From Terana coerulea (lineage: Eukaryota > Basidiomycota > Agaricomycetes > Polyporales > Phanerochaetaceae), in the NCBI GenBank assembly GCA_024811115.1, contig JAKOGH010001195.1:682001-746000 (forward strand): a stretch of 64,000 nt of DNA. The letters run 5' to 3'. The translations under genes and the position numbers were made by a program. Positions 10,727 to 21,489 of this stretch are shown here, piece after piece (position 1 is the first letter of the stretch; every line of letters starts with the position of its first letter). The notes under the pieces were generated by a model. It ran no database searches, was not told where the DNA came from, and worked only from the letters and a program-made list of their open reading frames with translations.

Positions 10727-10945
10727 ATCATATATCATTGATAGATTTGATTGCGCAAAAGATGTCCGATGTATCATCTTGGATTGAACAGTCTCATGAC
10801 TCGCATCGCCGTAAGCACCCGAGCATCGCGCCCATATCGTGCCACCCAGAGGTCACCTAGGGTCGTCAATTAGATATTGCCGCTATTCTATTGAGCAGCG
10901 GATACCGGATCGTCTGGCCTGCACTGTCTCCATCTACAAGGATAA

Positions 10946-11286
10946 TCAATAATCAATGTTCTCGACACCAACGACCAAGAAGCCATTCCCGTTAGCAGCA
11001 CGAGACCCTTAAGCGTACGTGAGTAACATGCTGCAACGATATGTTATGTTATAGACAATGAACATACCTCCAACTTGACCAGCACGGTTGCAGTTGGTGA
11101 AAACCCACTGCAGGGCGATGCCCACGTCGCTGCTACAGACAAAATAAGTAATTCGGAAGCGTACATGATATCCGTACCACCATAACGTACCATTTAGATA
11201 CGGCGTTCCCGGTGCCGGAGATTTTAGATCCAGTGACTTGCGCGTTACCAGAGTAGCAGAACTGGGCGTTGTCGCCGTTCACACTT
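10946..11286 (-). pseudogene. Secreted cysteine-rich protein, 5'-truncated copy 3
   Basis: On the minus strand the homology starts abruptly at about 11286 with SVNGDNAQFCYSGNAQVTGS. It continues through a conserved intron into CSDVGIALQWVFTNCNRAG and then the last exon GSRAANGNGFLVVGVEN, stop at 10946-10948. The signal peptide, propeptide and first cysteines are missing; unrelated sequence (11290-11440) lies in their place. A homologue of the copy 2 upstream region reappears at 11455-11760. Splice sites are still intact, so decay began with the N-terminal loss. Confidence 0.75.
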
Positions 11287-11332
11287 CGAACGTACCTCGT
11301 TGAGCGATGGGGCTATGACATTGTCATTTCAA

Positions 11333-11400
11333 CGGAGCTTGTTATGAGCGATATGATGCCTTTTCCCATTGTGATCAAATCAGGGCTGCGGCGCCGATTT
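11333..11400. repeat. Short dispersed repeat, copy 1 (other copy 12171-12235)
   Basis: GGAGCTTGTT.TG..GATATG.TGCCTT.TCCCATTG.GATCAA occurs here and again at 12171-12235 in the same orientation. Neither copy has a clear coding context. The pair brackets the region between the truncated secreted gene and carbonic anhydrase copy 2. Confidence 0.5.
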
Positions 11401-11454
11401 GAATGACTCGCATTGTGGATTTTTAAAGTTTGAGATATCGCCAACATACTTCTC

Positions 11455-11766
11455 TCTTGCAATTTATACCCTAGCAATAAACGATTAGCGCCAGCGCACT
11501 GTAGGTACGCGAGATACGGCGGAGGATTGGACGTCAGAAGTCGCTGGATGAGTTGAGCGTCATGGCATGGAGCGGTCGGATGCTTGCGGACATGCAAGTA
11601 CGAATGAGACCTTGAATTGCCTGCCCCGGACTACGCCGGTCATGGCTTTCTTCGCCTCTGCTGCAAGTAAGCCTCCATGTTTTTCCATATTCAAGCCAGT
11701 TATGAGACGCACCCTGAGGCTCCTGAGCACTCTATCACTAAATCCGAGTCTCGCCCCCCCCCCCCC
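11455..11766. repeat. Duplicated upstream region, copy B, ending in a poly-C run
   Basis: Counterpart of 9060-9350 (see there). It ends at an uninterrupted C run (11755-11767), the longest homopolymer noticed in the window. Confidence 0.5.
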
Positions 11767-11767
11767 C

Positions 11768-12613
11768 ATGCTGGAACATTTTCTAGAAATCTTTTTGGTG
11801 TTCATCTCGACGTCTTGAGTCAAGAATGTTGACTAGAAATTCGAAAATTAGACCTGGTATGCGCATAAATTCGAAAGCGGTGTACCTCATGAATCACTGA
11901 AATATTTGATCGCACAAAATATATCCGTCGTTTTACCGTGGACTGAACAGTGTGACCGCCGTACCCGAGCATCGTGCCACCCCGAGCTCACCTACAGTTC
12001 TTAACGCCTGAAAGCTGAGGTGTCGAACCTACGGTAGAGTCATATCCTACCACTGGATGCATGCTTCCTGTTCAATACTCGTCTTTCAGCGGTTTCGTTG
12101 CTCTGAAGTCTCAAGCATTTGAGCGCACCTCTTACGCTGAGCCGTGATGCTCTGACATATGTATAGCAGCAGCGGAGCTTGTTCTGGATGATATGGTGCC
12201 TTGTCCCATTGCGATCAAGCTAGATATGCCCAAGACGCTCGCCGCCTGACGGCTACGAATCGCCGTACTTGGTGAGCACAAGGCAAGGAGTGGCTGTGAT
12301 CCTATGTGTTTACGGTCAACAACGGAGACTAACGGGTCGTGGGCGTATTTTCGGCAGCTTTGCCGTCTTGCACACGCCTCCGAAATTTTGCAGTGGCATG
12401 TGCACCAGTCCAATGACTTTTCCAAGCACATTGGCAAAATGTTGCGGCAAGCACGACGCGAAATCATTCCTTGTTGGTACACTTCGTTGATACAAGTTGG
12501 ATTTGATCGGGGACGAACTATCGAACGAGGCCGTGGTTAGAAAGAAAAAAATAACACTTTTTGCATCGAGAACGTCACCGGAAACTACTTCGATTGCGCA
12601 CCAGTACAGCCCC
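11768..12613. other. Intergenic, no gene seen apart from a repeat copy
   Basis: Contains the second copy of the short repeat (12171-12235). Open frames here show no family signal. Confidence 0.45.
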
Positions 12614-13402
12614 TTATTCTTCCTTGCTTAGGCCCCAAACGCTGCAGCGTAGATCTTCAAGCTCTCCCTTCTTAGTGTGATAGAGCCAGCCATGCACACC
12701 AACCAGCCCGCCACCCTCGAGGCCAAGCCAGTTACGCCGAACGACAGCTTCATTGACTACGTTCTGAACCTGCTGCCGGATGTTCTTCTTCACCAGTTCA
12801 TCGACCGACTGCGGTACGGGATCTGTAACGGCGAGCAGGCGCAGTGGAGTGAGCCATGATCTCAACGGCTCCGGAGGCGGCCAGTTCTTGTTCTCCTCAG
12901 TCTTCGGCTTGGTGGCGTCTCTGGTGTCATCGTCGGGGTTGAATGCCTCATATTTGTCAGGAGCCTCATCGATACAGACGCCACAGCCGCCACAGCCAGA
13001 GTGTCCGGCGACAATGACGTGCTGTACCTTGAGTTCATCGACCGCGTACGTAAGCGCGGACATCACGTTGGTGTCGTCTGCACGGACTTGGCTACATTAA
13101 ACCAGTGAACAGCAGGTTTCACAACAAGAACTGCACAACTTACTTCGCAACGTTGCGATGCGTGAAAATTTCTCCGGGATCGCAGCGCATAATGACCGAC
13201 TCGGGCACACGGGAGTCGGCACATCCGATCCAGAGAACCTTCAACCATAGTGATCAGAAACCTGAGGTCACTTTCAGAGCAAAGCATGTCTTACTCGTGG
13301 ATACTGGTTTGCCATTGATGCAGGGAACTCTGGGGAAAGAGTTTTGACCCATTCTCTGTTCCTATCGAGCAAATTCTCAGTGGTGGGGAAGAGAGGAGAC
13401 AT
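12614..13402 (-). CDS. Beta-carbonic anhydrase
   Basis: Zinc enzyme that interconverts CO2 and bicarbonate; fungal members are cytosolic or mitochondrial. From the ATG at 13402 ([12 protein letters not shown]...NREWV) the first exon ends at a GTAAGA donor. The second carries [17 protein letters not shown] and FTHRNVA. The third starts [20 protein letters not shown] and has [15 protein letters not shown]. Expected Zn ligands are the Cys of CADSR and the His and Cys of GHSGC; the Asp/Arg dyad of CADSR is present. The protein is about 227 residues, the normal size, and ends [27 protein letters not shown] box lies about 60-70 bp upstream. No organelle signal is obvious. It is the intact partner of the broken copy at 6084-6900. 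Confidence 0.93.
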
Positions 13403-13461
13403 GGAAGTGGTAGAGATGCGAAGATAGGAGGCGAGGTCAGTGTGCAGCTTGCACAGACCGA

Positions 13462-13473
13462 GTATATATATAC
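13462..13473 (-). promoter_or_regulatory. TATA box of carbonic anhydrase copy 2
   Basis: GTATATATATAC on the minus strand, about 60-70 bp upstream of the ATG at 13402. Confidence 0.5.
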
Positions 13474-13780
13474 ACCTTAGCGTACCGCTGTGTCGTCGCT
13501 CCTATCCGCTCGCGTGTTGTATCCTGACTTGGTACATGAGAAGGAGCTTTCAATTGTGAGAGATAAGAATCCTCGAACCCAAAGAAATGAGAAATCCGAT
13601 GAAGCCCCGTGGTCATCAGTCTCCTATAGCGAAAACACGTTCTGCCAAGGGTCCACAGGTTCTACAGGATCTCCTTAGTTCTTCATTTCCGCCCCCTGGG
13701 TCAGACGAATGCAATCACATTAAACGTGCGTGGAGTCTGCTGAGGATACATCGTCTGAGAAAGACTGCACTGGAGGTCCC

Positions 13781-16751
13781 CTAAACCATCTCCACATCTG
13801 AGTCTTCCATTACCCTCGACTGATCTATGAGATATGACAGCGTAGAGCTGTTCTCATCGCACCTAGGTCGGAGTTGAGCCTAAGGCCTGCAACACGAGGA
13901 AAGGAAAGAATGAACATACAGTCTTGTGATCGACTGCTCAGAGTCGACCAAGCCCTTTGCATCAACCTAAACACACTCGCATACTCTCCTGACCGGTCAC
14001 GAAGATGTCGACCATGCGCCTGCAGCAGCGCGTTTGCCCATAGAAGGTCAAACTCCAGATGTGGGCTTTTCTCCAGATGCTCCGCCACGAAGCGCACCAT
14101 CGGCGACAGGTATACCACCGGAAGTTGTCTCGCCATAAGACGGATATCGGCTCGAGGGATGCTCTCGTACACCTTGTGGATGAGCGGCTTCTCGTTGAGC
14201 CTGTACGCCATGACGAGGGCCTTCAGGTACTCTCGCCTCGACAGCACGGTCAGCAGGGACTGCGGGGTGAGATCGATGTCGAGATCGAAGGGGTCGAACG
14301 TCATCGTGTCGTCCACGGAATAGATGAGAAGACCTTCCGTAGAGGCGGCCGCCCACGCTCGACCAGTTGGCGAGAACCGCACGCATTTCGTTCGTGCCTC
14401 CTGACGATAGCGTCTCTTCGACATGTCGCCGCGCGCGACACCAGGTAGCGTATCGTTCATCCTGTCCTCTTCCAAATCGCTGTCGTCCCTATCGTCGATC
14501 AAATCCGTGTTGCCTGCCTCAGTCACCTTCCGGCTGTCCAAAAACTCCTGTGTTCCGTCCAAGCTCAGGTTCTGCGAGATTTGGAATTTCTTGACGAGGA
14601 CACCATCGCGGACATCGTATATGACGACGTATTTGCTGTTCCCACCTGCGAGCAAGCACTGTCCGTCGGCGCTGTACGTCAAGCTCGTGAAAGGCCTTGC
14701 CGGAAGCGTTGTTCGAAGCCGCCATTCGATCGTCCGCCTTTCGTCCGCCCGATATGTCCTTCCGGCCCTCGATGACATTGGTCTGCTTCCCAAGCGCGAC
14801 ATCGAAGAACATGACTTGGCCATCGAGGTGGAGGCAGATAGTTCTTTCCCATCAGGTCGGAAAGCGACAGCGAGTACGTCAGAGCTGAGCTGGAACGGCT
14901 CGACAGCATGCGACCGGCCGAAAACATTCCACACCCTGACGCTGTTATCCCACGACCCGCTAGCCACTTGGTTACCCGTCGGCGAGAAAGCTAGCGAGGA
15001 GATGGGACCTTCGTGGCCAGCGAGCACGTCGAGGAGCTTTCCCGTCTGAACCGACCAGAGGAACACCTCGAAAGAGTCCGCCGATCCGGCGGCGACGACT
15101 TCGCCGCTGGGGTCAACTGCGAGACACGAGAACTGCACTGGCGTAGGCGAGGTGAACGTGCGGAAGTTGCGATACCGAATGAGATCGAATGCGCGGACAG
15201 TGCCATCGAGCGAGGCAGAGAAGAGCACTTGGCCCTGCTTGGCGAAGTCTACGGCAGTCACAGCGGCCGAGTGCTCCGAGAAGGTAACGAAGCAAAAGCC
15301 TGATGCCGTGTTCCAGACCTTGATTTTCCCGTCGTCTCCGCCGGTGGCGACATTTTGGCCGTCGGGAGCGTATGAGAGGGTATTCATGTCGAAGTAATGG
15401 CCTTGCTGCTTGAGGACGTACGACTCCGACTGCCATTCCCAGACCAGGAGCTGACCCAGCTTGCGTGCGCCAAACGCTAGCCATTCGCCCGAGGGATTGA
15501 TTGCGACGGAGGAGATTTTCTCCTGCGAGATGCTGAGGGTGTGAACGTTCGAGAATGCAGGCATCTCCCACAGACCGAAAACGCCAGTCGAGAAGCCGAT
15601 GATCAACAGGTTCGAAGCTCGATGAAATGCGCTGCAGACCACCTTGGTGTTGGCCTGGTTGAAGTAATTGCGCTTGTGTACACCCCACCGTGTTCGTGCA
15701 ATGCCGTCAGCAAGGTTGCCCGTACCCGACGATGTGGATGCGACCGGCTCTTCGTCAGAGTCGGAGTCGGAGTCGGATTCAGATGCTTTGGCTTTCCATG
15801 TGAACACTGCGCCGTCTCGGCTGACTGTGTATATCTGACAGAGAATTAGCTTATGTCAGGCGCGAACTCGTTCAGTAACCCACAGTTTGACAGTCCGAGG
15901 AAAAGTATGCGTCAATAACTGCATCTCGATGTCCAGCAAACGTCTTCGGGCGAAAGCCCTCCAGAGGATCGAGGGTGAATAGTCGTGCGGTCATGTCACG
16001 AGAGGTCGTCAAGAAGCACCTTAGCAAACGTTGGTGCTTCGTGAATATGAATGCAAGACCTTTACGTACCTTGAGTCCGGCGACCACTCTATACTAAGGA
16101 CTTCATCATGGTGGCCAGTATAGGTTCGGTGAAGGTTGAAGGGGCAAATTCGCGAAGAAGGTGATTGGGTGTTCGCCATACTTGTACGTGTGAGTCATGC
16201 GAGACCGCAATGTATCTGAATAGGTCGGCGAGCTTCAGTTATACGACTTGAAGACCTAAAGTAGGTACACGCACTTTCCGTCCGGGGAGAACTTGATGGC
16301 CTTTACTGGCCTTTTGAAGTTATGGTGGTGCAGCACGACACCGCGCCGCACATTGACGAGTAAAGCACGGCCGTCTAGAATCGGTTAACGGAAATCGCGG
16401 CTTGAAGAAATTGGTGCACACCTTCGTCCACGCTTATCAACACATTAGAGTCAGAACTGAGAGCTATCGAAGCGATGTTCTTCCTGTTTTCGAATGGGAA
16501 CGTGTATGACTTGTTGCTGCGTATCATTAACACCGCTCCCGCTGGAAAGAAGTGATGCAGAGCTCACTTCACGAGGTCAAATGCCGACACCCGATTTCCC
16601 ACCGGACTGAATACAGTGTTTCCGTCAGAGGTAAAAACGATGTTCCCTTGTCGGTAGACAGTGCCGCAGAGGTTGGAAAACTTTGGAAAGGACCATAAGC
16701 CCGGGACCAAATGAGGCGTCGGACGACCGCTACCTTGTAGTTGGCTTTCAT
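13781..16751 (-). CDS. PWP2: Periodic tryptophan protein 2 homologue (U3 snoRNP / UTP-B)
   Basis: PWP2/UTP1 is a WD40 scaffold of the UTP-B subcomplex in the small-subunit processome, needed for 18S rRNA processing in the nucleolus. The start MKANYK at 16751 is spliced to FSNLCGTVYRQGNIVF, the conserved N-terminus. Many exons follow with WD repeats: HHNFKRPVKAIKFSPDGK, TTSRDMTARLF, GGDDGKIKVWN, SGSWDNSVRVWN and AGGNSKYVVIYDV. The C-terminal Utp12 domain contains LTPQSLLTVLSRREYLKAL and EKPLIHKVYESIP. The last exon reads CDENSSTLSYLIDQS, with the stop at 13781. Three single-base breaks are needed: about 14827 (one base missing) and 14691 (one extra), which shift about 45 residues out of frame and back, and about 13955 (one base missing). 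An acidic serine run follows VFTWKAK. Confidence 0.93.
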
Positions 16752-17155
16752 CTCAGCCTCGCGAGCCCAACAATCCCTAGAACAGTACAAACACTGAAGC
16801 TGATGCCTTGGAGGGAGTGTAAAGATGATGGGTGGACGTAGCAGAGAGTTGGTGCAGGAAGGTGAAGTGGTTAGGACAAGTACTGCAGGCGCCGAAGCGA
16901 AGCGCAAAACTGCGTCCACGTGTGTTCTCGGATATGGTAAGCAAAGGCTTGCGATCCTAACAAACGCAAATAAGAACTCTCCACTGCCCAGCGTCGTCCT
17001 GCTTGCACCTCCTACGCAACACAGCTCAATACATTGCATGCCATACTGGATGCAAACCCTGCTTTTGAAATTACAAAAATGTTGAATTTTAAGCCATTGA
17101 GACCGTGACCGTAAGGCAAGTCGGAATACAGGGGACTTGACAGAGCAAGGTTTAA
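16752..17155. promoter_or_regulatory. PWP2 upstream region
   Basis: This 400-bp stretch separates the PWP2 start from the end of the flavin oxidase gene. No clear TATA box was found, as expected for a housekeeping gene. No coding frame is supported. Confidence 0.4.
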
Positions 17156-19222
17156 CTACCTACGCCCTACACCCTCACTCCTCCATATCCCTTGCTCGAC
17201 TACATTCGTTGCACTCACGACACATCCCTCCAGTAGCGGGATCCCACAGTGCGCAAACGAGCCACAAAACCACACTCCAGGTACCCGAGTTGCTTCGTCA
17301 ACGGCCCGTGTATCGTCCGCCAACCGCCCGGCTCCTTGCAGCGGACCCAACACGCCACCGTCCTGCCCCGCGCAACCCCACTTCCACCGCTGAATCTCGT
17401 TTCGTGAGTGTTCGCGCCAGAACCCGCCGAGCGCAGCCTTGCTCTCGGGTGTTACGACGGCTCGTTGGAGACGGGCGACGCTAAGAACGCTATCTTCCGC
17501 CGGAGGCACGATCGGGTTGGTCGTTTGATAGACTCCGGGGAGCCGAGGCAGGACGTGTGTCGCCATGGCGTACGTCGGCGCAACGCAAACGCTGTGACCT
17601 TCTTCGTATTTTTGCACAGTAGTATCGGAAGGTGCGGCCATAATTAAATTGAGGTCCCGTCGATCTCGAGGCGCGGAGGGAAGTAGCGTCGCGTCGGTGT
17701 GGTTTACAACTATGGTCTGGCAATACTTGAATTGGGAAAGCGCCGCTAGCTGCGCTTGGACAAGTAACCGATGGTTCTCAAGCTGCTTTGCGTTTTTACG
17801 ATCCGTGGACCCGGGCAGCGAGTCTAGGTATGTTGTCAGGATGGGTATGGCGTGGTTGGCCTGAGTGGCAAAGACGACGTGCGAGAAATCGCCGTAAGTG
17901 CGGTTGGAGGCACATCGTATGCTAATGCTGGGCCCTGAGGATGCGTTCAAGGTGGTATACTCGAGGCTAACGATAGGTGACGCGGTATGGATCCGAGAGG
18001 CGGGTATTGACGCAGTAATCCTCTGTACTACGTCTCGCACACCATTCATGACAACGTAATGATGTGTTCCCAGCGTAAGGTATATGTAATCTGTTGTGAA
18101 AGGTGAGAAATGCGAAGAGCAAGAAGTATCGCTATAAACAAACCAAGAAATTCCTCCACGGGATGATTCCATATATCACCTGCACTGGCTGTGCATACCG
18201 CCGAGAACAGAGGCACAACGACGTCGGTGACAAATTCCTGCCATCGCTTGTCCAGACCAAGGGACCTCGACAATAAGTCGGTGGGCGTCGAGGAGTCCTT
18301 CCACTCCATCAGCGTCATATCCTGAGGTGGTCTCGAAGGAAGCGGGAGGGGTAGAGGTATTGAGAGCGACACTAGCGGTAGATCCACTCTTCTTGGCGCA
18401 CGTATAGGCAATGAGTGTAGCAGTAGTCGTAGATAAAGCACCCCTACCAAGAGGGCTGAGAGGACGAAGGACGCGTATGAACGAGCATACGTGGCCAGCA
18501 CAGGTAGGATATGCAGTGGGGTTGACTTTGATGATAGACTGGACGGGTCAGGTAGCATTGACGAGGGCATGCTGACGCCTTTGGTCGCGGATGCACCATT
18601 GTATATGAAGGTAGTAGTGATGTCCCGTTTTGAGGTGTTCACAAGGTTTCGCAAGGTGGAGAACGAATATGAGAAGTCGGCCTCGCGGAAGGTAACGCCC
18701 AGCTCTTCGTACAACCTTATCAGGTTTGGGTAATAGCCTATGTTCCGTTAGCCCATGATACAGCAACGTATAGCAGCCCGCGCACCTCCTTGGAATGAGC
18801 GCATAGGCACGTCTACCCTCGCTTCACCCTCGTGGCCCGGAACTTGAAGTGAGACGGAATGCGAGTCCATTCCGAGCGAAGATGCCTACAAATAATGTTT
18901 TCATCAGTTCAATGTAAAGAAGAAAGCACTCTGTGGCCGGCGGCAGCAGAAAGGTCTCAGTTTGGTTTCAGTGCCAGAGTCTAAATTTACGACAGCCGTC
19001 CAATCTCGACTGCCTCATCCGTCCGCGCTGCTTGCTCTTGTCTTCCACCCCAAGAGTGACCTTTCTGAACATCTCAAGGGGATTGCTCACCTTCTCAAAC
19101 AGATGCACCTCCACCTCCACCTCTTCATCTCGCGAACTTCTCGCCAGTCGGTAGACAGCGGTCAAACCTGCTAAACCACTACCCACGACCGCGATCTTGA
19201 CTGTCCTCTTCTTGGACTGCAT
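17156..19222 (-). CDS. FAD-dependent amine oxidase-like protein
   Basis: The start at 19222 gives VKIAVVGSGLAGLTAVYRLA, a dinucleotide-binding GxGxxG motif, followed by an acidic-ended strand (VEVHLFEK). After a 217-bp intron, exons give LGMDSHSVSLQVPGHEG and VPMRSFQGGYYPNLIRLYEELGV, typical of flavin amine oxidoreductases of the YobN type. A hydrophobic region (FVLSALLVGVLYLRLLL) may be a membrane segment. Later parts include VVMNGVRDVV, GDFSHVVFATQAN and the C-terminal FAD motif GVWFCGSFAHCGIPLLEGCVVSA. The substrate is unknown; close relatives are annotated only as NAD(P)/FAD-binding proteins. The reading frame is intact given four introns. Confidence 0.8.
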
Positions 19223-19677
19223 CCTACACCAGGGGATATGACAAGGTTGTGAAGAGGTTGGGCTAACAGGAGAGGTTGGAAACGGGGATGAACGGGGAGG
19301 TTAATAAGTAGCCGAGGTCGCTTTCACCGCTTGCAAGCGAGGTATGCGCGGTCCCCTCCCGTCTCTGTCCACCGAATCTAGCCGTATTCTAGTGCTCTTG
19401 CGCCATCGGACGACGTGGGTATTTACAGAGGCACTGGCCACGGTTACGGGTATCATTTGTTGGAGGAGGCCGGAGCATGTGGTGAGTGTTAGCAGAGTAG
19501 GCGAGCAATCGTACGTCGCACGCCCGATGCGACAGCTTCACACACGGCCACTGCGCAGCCTGCCAGACTGGAAGAAAAGTCAAAACTTGACAATCACCCG
19601 TAGAGTATGGTGATATGACCGAGTGTAGTCGGAAAGCGTATAAAAATACAAAAAGCGGGGTAAATATACGAATGCTC
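19223..19677. other. Intergenic, no gene seen
   Basis: Lies between the 5' end of the oxidase gene and the 3' end of MFAP1, both on the minus strand. It presumably holds the oxidase promoter; no TATA box is evident. Confidence 0.4.
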
Positions 19678-21489
19678 TCAGTCAAGCCGCCGCCGTTTCT
19701 CCCCTCGGTCGTACTCCACGGAGGTATCCCTGAGTCTCGCCTTGTCTCTCCTGTCGTCGTCTCGCCACTTCTGTCGTCTTGGCGAACCTGGGCTTCGCCG
19801 TCGAGGCTCATAGCGATCTCCCTTCTCACGCCGTCGGTCTATTTCATCCCGTCGGTCATCTCGGTCTCCTCGTCTGTTACCGTCTCTTTCATGTCTGTCG
19901 TCTCGACCCCCGTAGCGATCCTCTCGCCGTCTGTCACGGTCGTCTCCGCGGCCATCTCGAGGAGGAGGTGGCGTTGGTCGGTAACCGTCATCCCTCTCAC
20001 GTTCTCGCCATGCACTCTTGTCTTCGCTCCGGTCCTCACGCGGTCCCCATTGTCGTGGACTAGTTGCCGTGCCATTTGCGCCCGTACCGGCGCGGATGGG
20101 ACCAGTGTTCTGCGGACAATCTACGCGTCTTGTCAACAGCTGTAGTTCGGCGAAGAGTTGGATTATTTACCTTTCTTGAGATGTGGGCCGCCACACCCGA
20201 AGCACACTATGTCTGTCCGTCCCGACGGGCCACCTGCTTGGCTCGTGGTATCTTGATCGACCAAGTGCGTATACTTCGTCCGTCCGCGCTTGCCGAAGTT
20301 CCGCACCTGCATGACCTTGGGCAGCATGGAAACATCCACAGTTGATTCGGTCGCCTCCGTGAAGTCGTGCTTCTTGAGAACGTCCTCGTCCTGGTGAAAC
20401 GCGCCCTTGTGCCAGTATTTTTGCAAGAACTTCTGCTGACCCTTGGGCTTGTCTGACCGACTCTTCTCGGCATGCTCCATGTCCTCTTTCAGCCTCTGTT
20501 CCTCGGGTAGGGCCCTTCGCCGTTCTATCTCTTCTCGCTCGAGTTCGCGTCGGACCTGCTCTTCTTTGTCTCGCTTGATGCGCGCGAGTTCGCGCAATCG
20601 CCAAGCCTCGAACTCCCCTTCGGGATCGAGTCCGTCTGTGTCGTCGACATCTGGTACCTCAGCCTCTTTCTCCTCTAAGGGTCCGTCAATAAGTCAGAGT
20701 ACGATACGATGAGAGCAGGTAGCGCGTACTTTCGGCTAGTTCACGTTTGATACTTTCAGCAACCATGTTGTGACTTTCTTGACGTCTCTTTTCAGCCTCT
20801 TCCTCTTTGCGCTTTATGGCTTCCTCCGTGTCTTGCGCCTCTGCTTCCTTGTCGACTATCGTGGCGCGTCCTCGTCTACGAGACATTCGTCAGCTATATA
20901 CATATTGAGAGGTCATGGCATCACGTACTTTGGCACGAAGACAGGTCTAAAGAGCGGTTTAGGTGGCTCCTCGTCAGACTCTTCTTCAGACGTGTACTCG
21001 CTGGACTAGCATGAAGACTTTCAGGATGTCACGAAAAGGATTGCCATGACACTCGCACCTCCTCTTCGCCCGCTCCCTCTTCCTCTTCATCCTCTTCCTC
21101 GTCCTCCTCTTCTAATGAGTTCTGACATAAGCGGAAAGCACCAAAGCTAAGACGGTCTACACACCTAGTTCAGCTTCAGTCCTCCCAACCTCGTCCTTAC
21201 CCGCCACGATGACCCTCCCTTCCTTCGATATATTCACGTCCCTAAGCGCAACATTGATCGCTTTTCCGACCTTTGCCGCTTGCTGTCGCACCTCTAGGCC
21301 ATCCTCCTCTTCCTCCTCGTCCTCGATGTCCTGAATAGCCTGATCGCCCTCCTGAAGGTCCTGCTGCTCCTCTTCTTCCTCTTCCGAGTCTGATGGTACG
21401 GCTGTTGCTCCTTTCGGCACCTGGCCTTTCCGGTATCGCGCGGCCGGTCTGGCCAGACGAGGTGCTTGCTTTCGAGGTGCAGCGGACAT
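19678..21489 (-). CDS. MFAP1: Microfibrillar-associated protein 1 homologue (spliceosome B complex), with zinc knuckle tail
   Basis: MFAP1 is a spliceosomal B-complex protein. The ATG at 21489 begins MSAAPRKQAPRLARPAARY. Glutamate-rich exons follow, then SEYTSEEESDEEPPKPLFR and PVFVPK, a coiled-coil (EEAIKRKEEEAEKRRQESHN, REEIERRR) and the diagnostic C-terminal block: QKYWHKGAFHQDED, VMQVRNFGKRGRTKYTHLVD. Animal MFAP1 ends soon after this. Here the protein continues with one CCHC-type zinc knuckle (CFGCGGPHLKKDCPQ, split by an intron) and an RD/RS-rich tail of about 130 residues. The tail suggests added RNA contacts. The frame is intact. A truncated duplicate of the 5' end lies at 25032-25185. 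Confidence 0.9.
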
